From Leptospira meyeri (GTDB lineage Bacteria > Spirochaetota > Leptospiria > Leptospirales > Leptospiraceae): a stretch of 64,000 bases of DNA. Shown piece after piece: positions 1-10,626 of this stretch (positions are counted from its first letter, which is position 1; every line of letters starts with the position of its first letter). Where the stretch lies: NCBI RefSeq assembly GCF_004368965.1, contig NZ_SORO01000003.1:62001-126000 (forward strand), given 5' to 3'. Under the pieces are notes generated by a model. That model was not told the origin of the DNA. It did no database searches and worked only from the letters and a program-made list of their open reading frames with translations. The position numbers were made by a program, and so were the translations under genes.

Positions 1-285
1 TGCCGTATCAATTTGTTGATAAATTGATTGGTAATTTGCCTGAAGTTTTGCGAGTACTTCATCATAACTTGCGTTTGTTTTTCCGATGGCACCTTGGGCA
101 TCTGCTATCGTTTTGCTTAAAAGGTCACGAATCTTTTGGGACTCAGCGGATTTATCCAATTCCCCTTTTGACTTTAGATCATTATAAACTTTTTCTAAAT
201 CAACAACTGCAGTTTTTAACTTTTCTTCTCCGGAACGAAAGAGAGCAATTCCAGCATTTACAACATCCATAACCAATTTTTCCAT
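1..285 (-). CDS. Phasin-like coiled-coil protein, N-terminal part (runs off window edge)
   Basis: The gene reads leftward from an ATG at 285 and stays open for 95 codons to the window edge, so the C-terminus is missing. A purine-rich AGGAAAG Shine-Dalgarno lies just upstream of the ATG. The visible part starts MEKLVMDVVNAGIALF, then becomes a charged amphipathic helix (Glu/Lys/Asp with spaced Leu, Ile, Val) typical of phasin or PhaF-like helical proteins annotated in Leptospira. Phasins coat polyhydroxyalkanoate granules, but in this genus the family label rests on fold similarity only. No signal peptide or membrane segment is visible. No granule-synthesis gene is nearby in the window, so a link to storage polymer is unproven. 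It could equally be another small cytoplasmic coiled-coil protein. Confidence 0.7.
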   Translation of the reverse strand, partial: MEKLVMDVVNAGIALFRSGEEKLKTAVVDLEKVYNDLKSKGELDKSAESQKIRDLLSKTIADAQGAIGKTNASYDEVLAKLQANYQSIYQQIDTA

Positions 286-415
286 ACAACTTTCCTATAA
301 AGGGGAAAGACCCCTATTTTTGGATTCTAAGTTTAGGAATATTATAATGGGATTACAATTAAAAAATTCGAATGTACGGAATTTCTATGTGACATAGTAA
401 AGAAGTGATCTTAGC

Positions 416-991
416 TTAACTATTTTCGATGAGCTTTTTGATTTGGTCTCTGATTTTTGCGGCTGTTTCGTAATCTTCGGTTTTTAAAGCATTTTCCAAA
501 GTTTCTTCTAGAATTTGAAGATTTGATTTTGGCAGAGCTTGGATTTTTTTCTCAGAAGAAATACTCTCTCCTTGGATCTCATCTTCTTTCATGATAATTC
601 CAGTTTCATCTAACACAGATTTAGCGATATAGATTGGCGCATTAGCTCTTAAGGCAAGAGCAATCGAGTCAGAAGGCCTTGCATCCAAAGTGATGATTTC
701 TTCATCCTTACGAAGTTGGATTTTGGCATAAAAAGTACTATCGATGATTTCTTCGATGGTGATCTTAAGAACAGTTGCTCCAAGAGAAGTCAACATATAC
801 AACATGAGATCATGTGTCATGGGTCTAGGGGGTTTGGTTCCATCAATGACGGTGGTGATGGAATGAGTTTCCAGTGGCCCGATGAAGATGGGAACAACAC
901 GTTTGTCTTCCGAATCTTTCGGTCGTAGAAACACAGCAAAACCCACATTGGTCAGGCTGATATCAGAGATTTTTACTTCATAAAACTCCAT
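416..991 (-). CDS. Bifunctional nuclease (BFN/DUF151) domain protein with C-terminal UVR motif
   Basis: This is a 191-residue cytoplasmic protein. Residues 1-125 form a BFN/DUF151 domain, starting MEFYEVKISDISLTNVGFAV and containing the family signature DARPSDSIALALRANAPIYI at 103-122. Residues 158-191 form a UvrB/UvrC (UVR) motif, LEETLENALKTEDYETAAKI followed by RDQIKKL. The BFN family is named after a plant protein with RNase and DNase activity. Bacterial members have no established substrate, so nuclease activity is an inference. The BFN plus UVR arrangement is known from several bacterial phyla. The UVR motif is usually a protein-protein contact helix pair. The gene stands alone: a tRNA gene on the same strand lies upstream and the phasin-like gene downstream. 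Confidence 0.85.
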   Translation of the reverse strand: MEFYEVKISDISLTNVGFAVFLRPKDSEDKRVVPIFIGPLETHSITTVIDGTKPPRPMTHDLMLYMLTSLGATVLKITIEEIIDSTFYAKIQLRKDEEIITLDARPSDSIALALRANAPIYIAKSVLDETGIIMKEDEIQGESISSEKKIQALPKSNLQILEETLENALKTEDYETAAKIRDQIKKLIENS

Positions 992-1017
992 AGAATATCG
1001 CTACCTTTCCTGTTTTG

Positions 1018-1091
1018 TGGGCCCAGAAGGGCTCGAACCTTCGACCCGCAGATTATGAGTCTGCTGCTCTAACCAACTGAGCTATAGGCCC
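1018..1091 (-). tRNA. tRNA-Met or tRNA-Ile2 (anticodon CAT)
   Basis: A complete 74-nt cloverleaf reads on the minus strand. The acceptor stem GGGCCTA pairs with TGGGCCC (one T-G pair) with discriminator A. The D arm carries AGCTCAGTTGGTTAGAGC, the anticodon stem GCAGA/TCTGC closes loop CTCATAA, and the T arm contains GGTTCGAGCC. The anticodon is CAT. It is not the initiator, because the acceptor end pairs fully and the anticodon stem lacks three G-C pairs. Elongator Met and lysidine-modified Ile2 cannot be told apart from this sequence alone. The 3' CCA is not encoded. Confidence 0.92.
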
Positions 1092-1152
1092 CACTGACTT
1101 CCAATCTTTCGAGGAAATAAGTAGAGACAAGCATAAAACAAAAGATTAGACT

Positions 1153-1641
1153 CTAAAGCGAAAGAAACAGGTTGGATTCAAAGAAATCAGTGAGGTCTTT
1201 GCGATCCCTTTTCCATTGGATCCAGATCCACAATGCAGGTTTTGTTTCCAGACTGATCCAAACTTGGTTGTGAAGGGCGTTTTGGTTACGAATTTGGTCG
1301 GCCAAGAAAACTTGGAAGTTTAGATTCCCGACTGTCTTTTGAGTCTCTTTTGGTTCGATTCCCCTAGTAAATACAGATTCTTTCCAAAGAACCTTTTCCA
1401 TCATTGGTTCATTCCAAGGAAGAGTTCGCACTACCATAAAAAAACCATCTCGTTTGGCAGGATAAACGGTAAGTTTTTTATTGGCTGTAGATTCAAATTT
1501 TACCACCACAGGTTCAGGAAAGACAAAAGAAAATGTCTCCCAAACAAACTTTTGATTTGGTTCTACGAGTGTCTGTGAAAGGATCGGAATGGTAACGATT
1601 CCCCAAATTATTAGAGCGGATACCATTCTTTTCATACTCAT
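1153..1641 (-). CDS. Small exported protein of unknown function
   Basis: I do not recognise this gene. It encodes about 162 residues from the ATG at 1641; alternatives are ATG 1635 and ATG 1665, and none has a convincing Shine-Dalgarno. The N-terminus KRMVSALIIWGIVTIPILSQ is a typical signal peptide that would be cut after LSQ, with no lipobox cysteine. The mature part is about 140 residues, rich in aromatic residues and beta-like (VWETFSFVFPEPVVVKFEST, WIWIQWKRD). The protein is therefore probably periplasmic or outer-membrane associated. Its start overlaps the start of the divergent hemW gene, with the two ATGs sharing bases at 1640-1641. Confidence 0.65.
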   Translation of the reverse strand: MSMKRMVSALIIWGIVTIPILSQTLVEPNQKFVWETFSFVFPEPVVVKFESTANKKLTVYPAKRDGFFMVVRTLPWNEPMMEKVLWKESVFTRGIEPKETQKTVGNLNFQVFLADQIRNQNALHNQVWISLETKPALWIWIQWKRDRKDLTDFFESNLFLSL

Positions 1642-2812
1642 GGAAATATTAGAGAAACAAACCATCTGGCAAGTCCGAAATTCTTATTTGGGAGTCTATG
1701 TCCACTTCCCCTATTGTTTTAAAAAATGCGATTATTGTGATTTTTATTCAGAAGGGATTGGGGCTGCACCAGCTAACGATGAAAAGTCGCTTTTTAAGTC
1801 CTACCAAAAAGAAATCAAAGATAGAATCTCTCATTTCCCTGAAATTCAAAAACGCACCATCGATACCGTTTTTTTTGGAGGAGGAACTCCTTCCAAAGCA
1901 TCTCCCGAACATTGGAAAAAACTTTTAGATTTTTTACGTTCTGAGTTTTCCTTCTCAGACAAACCTGAGATATCCATTGAAGTAAATCCTGAGGACTTAA
2001 GTTCAGAACTTCTTTCCGAATACCATTCCATCGGTATCAACCGAGTGAATGTGGGAGTCCAAACCTTAGAAAAAAAAGGACTCGAATTCTTAGGTCGCCA
2101 TTATGACGAAGATCGTTACCATTCTCTTGTAGAGATCCTCTCCCATTCTCCCATCCAAAGAGTGGGAATCGATTTGATGTATGGAATTCCTGGTGTTTCG
2201 AAAGAATCTTTTTTTTCAGACCTCTCTCACTTTTTAAAGGTAGGACTCCCCCATTTGAGTTTGTATTCCTTAACTTTAGAAAAAGGAACCCAGTATTCTC
2301 GTGATGTTTCGAATCAAAAAAAGCAGGAACCAGAAGAAAACCTCCAATCCGAAATCCTCACCCAGTTACCAAATTTACTAAAAGAAAATGGATACCTTTG
2401 GTACGAAGTCTCCAATTATGCCAAACCAGGATTTGAGTCCTTACACAATTTGAAGTATTGGACTTATGAACCTTATTTGGGTATTGGACCCGGTGCTCAT
2501 GGAATGATTGACGGACATAGGTATGGCAATCCGAGAAATGCGGGACTCTACCAAAAAAAAGAAACATCGACTAAATATGAAAAGATCGATCCTTCTACAG
2601 AGCTTAGCCTAACACTATTTCGGCTCTTTTCTCCTTTTCGGTATTTGGATTTTATTGAAACCTATTTGGATACAAAATCAAAATCTAAGTATTTAAAAAC
2701 CATTGAAGGTTGGGAAAAAAAAGGTCTATGTACACTTGAGAACGAAATCTTTCAATGGAATCCACAGGCATTACTCTTGTTAGATGATCTTATTTTAGAA
2801 ATTTCACTCTAA
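1640..2812 (+). CDS. hemW: HemW-type radical SAM protein (coproporphyrinogen oxidase-like, heme chaperone family)
   Basis: This is a 390-residue radical SAM protein if started at ATG 1640. The iron-sulfur motif is Cys26-Phe-Lys-Lys-Cys30-Asp-Tyr-Cys33 followed by DFY. That CxxxCxxC-DF form is typical of HemW, whereas true HemN has a fourth nearby cysteine and a longer N-terminus. VFFGGGTPSK (SAM-binding GGTP), ISIEVNPEDL, NRVNVGVQTL and GIDLMYGIPG follow in family order. HemW proteins bind and transfer heme, and decarboxylase activity is generally absent. An alternative in-frame ATG at 1589 has the better Shine-Dalgarno (AAGGA), and would add 17 residues and overlap the divergent gene more. 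The tandem tRNA-Ile and tRNA-Ala genes lie downstream. Confidence 0.88.
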   Translation: MEILEKQTIWQVRNSYLGVYVHFPYCFKKCDYCDFYSEGIGAAPANDEKSLFKSYQKEIKDRISHFPEIQKRTIDTVFFGGGTPSKASPEHWKKLLDFLRSEFSFSDKPEISIEVNPEDLSSELLSEYHSIGINRVNVGVQTLEKKGLEFLGRHYDEDRYHSLVEILSHSPIQRVGIDLMYGIPGVSKESFFSDLSHFLKVGLPHLSLYSLTLEKGTQYSRDVSNQKKQEPEENLQSEILTQLPNLLKENGYLWYEVSNYAKPGFESLHNLKYWTYEPYLGIGPGAHGMIDGHRYGNPRNAGLYQKKETSTKYEKIDPSTELSLTLFRLFSPFRYLDFIETYLDTKSKSKYLKTIEGWEKKGLCTLENEIFQWNPQALLLLDDLILEISL

Positions 2813-2852
2813 TTTTTCTAGATTTCTTTCTTAAAATAATCTCAAAAAAAGA

Positions 2853-2883
2853 TTGCCCATAGACCCCTCTCGAAAAATACTGT
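2853..2883 (+). promoter_or_regulatory. Possible promoter of the tRNA-Ile/tRNA-Ala pair
   Basis: TTGCCC at 2853-2858 and TACTGT at 2878-2883 could be -35 and -10 elements, about 10 nt before the first tRNA base. The spacer is 19 nt, longer than ideal (AATACT at 17 nt is an alternative -10). The 310-base stretch between hemW and the CBS gene holds only this and the two tRNA genes. Confidence 0.3.
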
Positions 2884-2892
2884 TCGTATCCC

Positions 2893-2966
2893 GGGCCTGT
2901 AGCTCAGTTGGTTAGAGCACTCGCTTGATAAGCGAGGGGTCACAAGTTCAAGTCTTGTCAGGCCCA
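2893..2966 (+). tRNA. tRNA-Ile (anticodon GAT)
   Basis: This is a 74-nt cloverleaf. The acceptor stem GGGCCTG pairs with CAGGCCC, with discriminator A. The D arm is AGCTCAGTTGGTTAGAGC, the anticodon stem CTCGC/GCGAG closes a loop with anticodon GAT, and the T arm contains AAGTTCAAGTCTT. No CCA is encoded. Nine nucleotides separate it from the tRNA-Ala gene, so the two are probably transcribed together. Confidence 0.96.
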
Positions 2967-2975
2967 TAAAGAAAC

Positions 2976-3048
<73 letters not shown>

Positions 3049-3122
3049 AAAACCCGTTTCACTTCCCCTACCATTTTAAAAATTTCTTGCTATCTAGTTA
3101 GAATTCCTATAAACCTTGAGAC

Positions 3123-3554
3123 ATGTCCGTAAAAGATATTCTAAAAGACAAAGCGTCCTCTGTTCTTTCCATCGAAGAAGATAGAAATGTATTGGAAGCC
3201 ACTCAAATGATGGTGGGTGCGAAAGTAGGATCTCTGATTGTTACCTTCCAAGGAAAACTGGTAGGAATCTTTACGGAACGAGATTTGATGCGAGTGGTTG
3301 CCAAAGACCATGCCAACCTGGACAAAATCAAATTAAAAGATGTAATGACCACACAACTTACAGTGGCAGGACCTGATGAAGATGTGGATGATATTTTAAA
3401 TAATATGATCACCAAACGGTTTCGTCATATGCCTGTGCTTGATGGTGATAAAATCATTGGACTCATCTCCATTGGAGATGCTGTCAAAACAAAACTAACA
3501 AGAACCCAAGCAGAGATGAGTATACTTAGAGAGTATATGTACGGGCCACACTAA
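3123..3554 (+). CDS. Tandem CBS-domain protein
   Basis: This is a 143-residue cytoplasmic protein made almost wholly of two CBS domains, roughly residues 5-65 and 75-135. The repeated signatures are GSLIVTFQGKLVGIFTERDL in the first and RHMPVLDGDKIIGLISIGDA in the second. CBS pairs (Bateman modules) bind adenine nucleotides such as AMP, ATP or SAM. Stand-alone pairs usually sense energy state and act on a partner, which I cannot identify here. The start is ATG 3123; the Shine-Dalgarno is weak. The stop shares the tetranucleotide CTAA (3551-3554) with the stop of the convergent exonuclease-like gene. Confidence 0.9.
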   Translation: MSVKDILKDKASSVLSIEEDRNVLEATQMMVGAKVGSLIVTFQGKLVGIFTERDLMRVVAKDHANLDKIKLKDVMTTQLTVAGPDEDVDDILNNMITKRFRHMPVLDGDKIIGLISIGDAVKTKLTRTQAEMSILREYMYGPH

Positions 3555-4318
3555 AACAATCGATTTTCTGTTAGGCGAGTAATTGTTTTTTCTAAGACAA
3601 TTTCTAAGTTTTTAGTATCTTCTCTATTATAAGCGATTAGTTTCTCCAAAGCTTCTTTGTTATTCGTTCTTTGGTACTCAAACCATAATAGAGGAGCCTC
3701 TCGTCCATCCATCCCAGCGATTTCTTCCGGTCGAACAAGACCCAGTAAAACTTCAGATTTTTTTAATCCTCCTTTGATTCCAATGGAATGCAAAAGATTC
3801 ATCAAATCAAGTTGGGGATTTTTTACTCGAAAATGGAATTCTTTTTCTAAAAAAGGAATATCAAATCTTTTTCCATTGTAGGTCACAAGGATGTCTTCGG
3901 GTGAGATGGAATCAAAAAGGAATTCTAAATCTTTTCCTCTTTCAAAGGTGGACATTTTTTTGTCTTGGTAAAGACTCACAACAGTGGTCACTGAAGAAAC
4001 AGAGATCCCTGTCGTTTCAATGTCTAAAAAACAAAATCTTTCAGGGAAGTTTTGCCAAAGCCTCCAATATTCAAGACTCGGAAGTTCATTTGTAAAAAAT
4101 GAAAAATTGGCTTCAGACAATTGATGTTCCAATTCACTGAAACGTTCCCATAAAATGGAAACAGAAGGAAGAAGAGGATCATTTTTTTGTTTTTGGTATT
4201 GGATAAGAGATTCCCAATCATATACCCCTACACCAAACAGTTGTTTCTCTTTTTTTTCTCCAATGCCTGGAAACAATTGGAGGCTAGACTTTAAATGAGA
4301 TCCGAACATTCTCTCCAT
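3551..4318 (-). CDS. RNase H-like (YprB/DEDD) exonuclease-family protein with N-terminal HhH
   Basis: This 255-residue protein combines an N-terminal helix-hairpin-helix-like stretch (residues 13-38, FPGIGEKKEKQLFGVGVYDW) with a DEDD exonuclease fold from about 95. Asp99 and Glu101 lie in FLDIETTG, Asp153 in VTYNGKRFDIPFL, and Asp234 in AYNREDTKNL, so all four metal-binding acids are present. This matches the YprB RNase-H-like family, whose natural substrate is not established; 3'-5' DNA or RNA trimming is an inference. The start overlaps the aminotransferase gene by 28 nt, suggesting translational coupling with it. The 3' end overlaps the convergent CBS gene by 4 nt. Confidence 0.85.
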   Translation of the reverse strand: MERMFGSHLKSSLQLFPGIGEKKEKQLFGVGVYDWESLIQYQKQKNDPLLPSVSILWERFSELEHQLSEANFSFFTNELPSLEYWRLWQNFPERFCFLDIETTGISVSSVTTVVSLYQDKKMSTFERGKDLEFLFDSISPEDILVTYNGKRFDIPFLEKEFHFRVKNPQLDLMNLLHSIGIKGGLKKSEVLLGLVRPEEIAGMDGREAPLLWFEYQRTNNKEALEKLIAYNREDTKNLEIVLEKTITRLTENRLF

Positions 4319-5379
4319 CGCTTTAGGCCTTCTGCCATCCGCTCTTCTGTTTCCCCAAAACCAATCCGAAGGAAACCTTCTTCTTCAAAATTAGATCCAG
4401 GCAAAACAAAAACACCTGTTTTTTCAAAAAGCCGATCCGCATATTTTTCTGAAGAAATCCCAGATTCTAATCCAAGCCAACCCACAAGTCCCCCCTCCGG
4501 TGCGGTAAATGATTTGGTCTTAGGAAGTTCCCTCCAAAGAGAGGTAAACCTTACGATATTGTTTCTCACTCGAGATTGGATGCCGGGTAAAAATGATTCT
4601 TTATTTTTCAAAAGCCCTAGTGCAATTCGTTCGGATAAGGGGGAAACCGTATGAGTTAAGTAGTCTTTAAAAGAACGTGCCCTTTGTAAAAAAGATTCTT
4701 CTGCCACAAGCCATCCTACCCTAAGCCCTGTGACTCCAAAACATTTGGTAAAGGAACCCGTCCCGTAAAAAAAATGATTTGGATCCACACCCGTCCTTCC
4801 AAGCAATCCCTCACCCGGTAAAAACCGGTAGTGTTCATCAAAAAGGACTTTTTTCTTTTTTTCCCGAAACCAAGTGAGGAGTGTATTCCATTCCCTTTCA
4901 GAAAATGTTTTTCCCGTGGGGTTGTGGGGATGATTGAGAATATATAAATCTGCATCAATATCTTTCCAAGTGGATGCGTGGAATCCAGATTCATGAGGAA
5001 CTTGGATGATTTCGGCTCCTAGCATTTTTGGAATTTCATAGAGAGCTTGGAAGGCGGGCCAAATCAGAGCCACCTTGGTTTTGGGTTGTATCATCATATG
5101 AAATGCTAAGTACAAGGCCTCACCAGTACCTGTCGTGACGAGGACCTGGTCAGGCGTTACTCCGGGATAAAGATTGGCAATGGCAGAGCGTAGCTCCAGG
5201 GAACCTTGGTTCGGTGCATCATTCATGGGAAGGTCTTGAAGGTCGGAAAAGGAAATACCTGCCATCCTTAGCACTTCTTCTAAACGAAAAAACCCAAGCC
5301 CACTCTCTCCTAAATTGCAAAATGCTTTTAGGCGAAAACGTTCCAACCTGTCTTCTATGAAAAATTCTCTAGGTTCCAA
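4291..5379 (-). CDS. PLP-dependent aminotransferase, class I/II (fold type I)
   Basis: This is a 362-residue fold-type-I aminotransferase. The signature residues are NHPHNPTG at 149-156 (Asn153 contacts the cofactor), Asp181 in VLFDEHY (pyridine nitrogen), the Schiff-base Lys212 in GTGSFTKCFG, and Arg220 in GLRVGW. It resembles aspartate or histidinol-phosphate aminotransferases, but the substrate cannot be told from sequence. The first usable codon is TTG at 5379, since no in-frame ATG occurs before residue 40. The conserved N-terminal region requires this early start. It is the first gene of a two-gene unit with the exonuclease-like gene. A 46-nt gap separates it from the divergent phosphohexomutase. 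Confidence 0.85.
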   Translation of the reverse strand: MEPREFFIEDRLERFRLKAFCNLGESGLGFFRLEEVLRMAGISFSDLQDLPMNDAPNQGSLELRSAIANLYPGVTPDQVLVTTGTGEALYLAFHMMIQPKTKVALIWPAFQALYEIPKMLGAEIIQVPHESGFHASTWKDIDADLYILNHPHNPTGKTFSEREWNTLLTWFREKKKKVLFDEHYRFLPGEGLLGRTGVDPNHFFYGTGSFTKCFGVTGLRVGWLVAEESFLQRARSFKDYLTHTVSPLSERIALGLLKNKESFLPGIQSRVRNNIVRFTSLWRELPKTKSFTAPEGGLVGWLGLESGISSEKYADRLFEKTGVFVLPGSNFEEEGFLRIGFGETEERMAEGLKRWRECSDLI

Positions 5380-5425
5380 AATTGATTTCCAGACTACTTA
5401 GCTTCAAAAGACTAGTATGTAAGCT

Positions 5426-7176
5426 ATGTTGAAACCAGAAGACAATATCCTATCTTGGACGAAATCACCTTTTTCATCGGAAATCCAGAATGAAGCCAAA
5501 AAGGCTTACGAAGATTGGAAGCTTGGGCTGACCTCCGAACTCGTTGATTCCTATGCTGTCCCACTTACATTTGGAACTGGGGGAATTCGCGGGAAAATTG
5601 GAAATGGAATCGGCAAGATGAACCTCTATACTGTGGGTCGAGCTGCCCTTGGTTTTATCAGTTATTTAAGAGATACACAAAAAGATCCATCCATAGTCAT
5701 TGCTTATGATTCAAGAAGGCTTTCCAAAGAATTTGCAGAACTATCTGCAGGCATTGGTGCTAAACTGGGAGTAAAAGTTTATATTTTTCCTAAAGTGACT
5801 CCTACACCTCTTCTCTCTTATGCCATCCGTTATTACAAAGCAAGTGGTGGGATTGTTATCACCGCTTCCCATAACCCACCTGAATACAATGGATTCAAAG
5901 CCTATCTTGCGGATGGAGGACAACTTGTTCCCCCCGATGATTCTCTCATCATAGGAAGGATCAGTGGAATTCATGATTGGTCAACAATCCCTCTTGTCAA
6001 AAAAACAGATAAAGAATATAAAAAGTTCGTCAAACCTGTAGGACCAATTGTTTTCAAAACATATTTAAAGGAATTAAAACAAGCAGGCATTCTTTCTTCG
6101 GTCAAACCCAAAACAAGAAATGATCTTGAGGTCGTCTACTCACCGTTACATGGAACTGGTGGAGATTATATGAAAGAGATGTTAAATTTCTTTGGATACA
6201 AATCCGTATTTTTAGTTCCTGAACAAAAAAAACCAGATGGTGAATTTCCAACGGTAAAATATCCAAATCCAGAGGAAAAAGAAGCTCTCGCCTTATGTGA
6301 GTTTCATGCCAAAAAGAAAAAAGCTGCCACCTTTATTGCCACTGATCCCGATGCTGATCGGCTCGGTGTGGGAGTTCGTCGTCCGGACGGAGAATATGAA
6401 TACCTAAATGGAAACCAAATTGGTTCCATTATGGCAGCTTATCTTTCAGAAAGGAAAAAATCTAAAACCAAAACATACCATTTGGTAAAAACCATTGTGA
6501 CTACGGACTTGCAAGAAGCGATTGCAAAAAAAAACGGAATCAAAATCAAAAACGTACTCACTGGTTTTAAATACATTGCAGAAGAGATGAAACAAATCGA
6601 AAACAAGAAGAACAATATTTTCTTGTTTGGTGGTGAAGAATCTTATGGATATTTACCCGTACCATTTGTTCGGGACAAAGATTCTCTATCTAGTGCTTTA
6701 CTTTTTGTAGAAATCCTTGCAGAAAAAGGTGACCTCCTTTCCTACTTGGATACTATTTATTTAAAATACGGATTGTATCGTGAAAGTTTGTATTCACTAA
6801 CCCTAGAAGGAAGTTCTGGCCAAGACAAAATTAAAAAATCCATCGAGACATTGCGATCGGAAAACTTAATTGGAAAAACCATTGGAGGACGAAAAGTTGT
6901 GGGAGTTCTCGATTACGAAACACAAAAAGCCGATGGGAAAGCGAAATCCTCTGTCTTCAAAGGAATGCCAAAATCCAATGTCATCCAAGTGGAGTTAGAA
7001 GGAAATGCCAAACTAACCATTCGCCCTTCAGGAACAGAACCAAAGGTAAAAGTGTATTCTTCCTTTGCTTCTTTAAAAAAACCGAAAAAACAATCAGAAA
7101 TTTCCGGACTTTGGGATTCTCTCGGAAAAGAAATCTCTAGGGCAGAAACAGAATTTTTACAACTAGCAGGTCTTAA

Positions 7177-7180
<4 letters not shown>
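5426..7180 (+). CDS. Phosphoglucomutase/phosphomannomutase (alpha-D-phosphohexomutase)
   Basis: This 584-residue enzyme has the four-domain phosphohexomutase layout. The N-terminal substrate motif is TFGTGGIRGKIGNG (48-61). The catalytic phosphoserine is Ser148 in TASHNPPEYNG. The Mg-binding loop TDPDADRLGVG is near 305, the sugar-specificity loop GGEESYG near 402, and the phosphate-binding RPSGTEPKVKV near 532. It interconverts hexose-1- and hexose-6-phosphates. The length and GGEESYG loop favour the phosphoglucomutase-2-like subgroup, but glucose versus mannose preference is not decided. Its TGA overlaps the ATG of the following aminotransferase (ATGA, 7177-7180), so it heads a run of coupled genes with argD-like and leuB. 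Confidence 0.92.
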
Positions 7181-9470
<2,290 letters not shown>

Positions 9471-9487
9471 ACTACGGAAGAACTATT

Positions 9488-9898
9488 ATGCAAACTGGCA
9501 TCGGACCGACAGGCAGACCTTACCAAATTCTCATTGCTGAGAATTCCAAATTTCAATCCAAACAGCTCCAACAAATTTTGGAATCGGAAGGTTTCAAAAT
9601 CATTGGAGTTGCCGAAACGGGTAAAGAACTTTTGCAAATGTACAAGGACAATCGCCAACAGATTGATCTTGTCACCATTGAGATTTTTCTTCCCGAGGTC
9701 GACGGTTACGCTGCTTTTTGGGATATGAAAGAAATGGGAGTTCTTCCAAGAATTCTTTTTATCTCCGAAGAAAACACTCCTTCAGTAATTAAGGCACTTC
9801 TTGAAAATGGGGCGATGGATTATATCGTCAAACCCATTAAACGAGAAAAGATCTTAGAAAAAATCAAAGAAACCTTACTTAAGATACCCAAAGTATAA
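9488..9898 (+). CDS. Stand-alone receiver-domain protein with Glu at the phospho-acceptor position
   Basis: This 136-residue protein is a single CheY-like receiver domain with no output domain. The acceptor position, which should read D-x-x-x-P, reads Glu65-Ile-Phe-Leu-Pro69, so Asp is replaced by Glu. The acidic pair near the N-terminus is also reduced: ILIAENSK has Glu18 and Asn19. The Ser93 (FISEE) and Lys115 (YIVKPI) positions of the switch are kept. It should therefore not accept phosphate in the normal way and may sit in a permanently active-like state; that is inference from known Asp-to-Glu receivers. The ATG has a GGAAG Shine-Dalgarno and lies 17 nt after leuB. The 3' end overlaps the convergent YfiH-type gene by 20 nt. 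Confidence 0.9.
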   Translation: MQTGIGPTGRPYQILIAENSKFQSKQLQQILESEGFKIIGVAETGKELLQMYKDNRQQIDLVTIEIFLPEVDGYAAFWDMKEMGVLPRILFISEENTPSVIKALLENGAMDYIVKPIKREKILEKIKETLLKIPKV

Positions 9899-10625
9899 AA
9901 TTCAAATTCCGGCCTTCTTCTTTGGCTCTATGGCTAAAGTAAAGAGGGCTTTTGTAAACATTCGTATGGGAATTTTCCACTCCGCCTAACCTTTGGAATT
10001 TTTCTTTTACTCTTTTCTCAATCGCAAGTCCCACATCTAATAAAAACTTATCCTTTCCTTTAGGAAAACATACCTCTTCCCCTAAATGAGAAAAAAAATT
10101 GGCTACATCGGATCCAACTTCATAATCAGAACCTTGGATATAAGGGCCAATTTCAATTTGAAGTTCTTCCTGTGAATAACCCAATTCGATTGCCCGTTCA
10201 ATCATTCGTTCCGTAATGCCAAGACTAGTCCCCTTCCAACCAGAGTGAATGATAGCAACAAACGGGCGTTTGCTGGAATATAAAAAAACAGGAACACAAT
10301 CCGCTGTACGAACGACAAGTAACGTTTTTTGAAGTTCTGAATACAAACCGTCCCCTTCCCAAATCACACTCGAATCCCAACCACCTATAGATGTTTCAAT
10401 GCCGACTTGATGGATAAAATCACCGTGGATTTGGTTGAGTGTAACAACCTTCGGTGATTCGTATTCTAATTCTTTCCCTGCCCAAACTTTTATATATTCC
10501 ATCCATGTTTGGGCATTTTTGGGATAGGAAGGATAGAATTCCGCCATACCATTGATGCTTTGTTTGCCGGCAGTTCCATATTTGACTTTCCCATAAGAAA
10601 CCGAGATTTCCCTAATGTATTCCAT
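9879..10625 (-). CDS. YfiH-type (DUF152) multicopper polyphenol oxidase/purine nucleoside phosphorylase family protein
   Basis: This protein has 248 residues from ATG 10625, one nucleotide after the stop of the upstream glycosyltransferase gene. The codons before that ATG lie inside the upstream gene. The family's metal ligands are visible: His68 in LNQIHGDF, Cys110 in VRTADCVPVF, and His127 in AIIHSGWKGTSLGI, with IGPYIQGSDYEV following. Family members (YfiH, LACC1/FAMIN) have been reported as laccases and, more recently, as purine nucleoside phosphorylase/adenosine deaminase enzymes; some affect peptidoglycan composition. Which activity applies here is open. It is the last gene of a four-gene minus-strand unit. 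Confidence 0.88.
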   Translation of the reverse strand: MEYIREISVSYGKVKYGTAGKQSINGMAEFYPSYPKNAQTWMEYIKVWAGKELEYESPKVVTLNQIHGDFIHQVGIETSIGGWDSSVIWEGDGLYSELQKTLLVVRTADCVPVFLYSSKRPFVAIIHSGWKGTSLGITERMIERAIELGYSQEELQIEIGPYIQGSDYEVGSDVANFFSHLGEEVCFPKGKDKFLLDVGLAIEKRVKEKFQRLGGVENSHTNVYKSPLYFSHRAKEEGRNLNFILWVS

Positions 10626-10626
10626 T

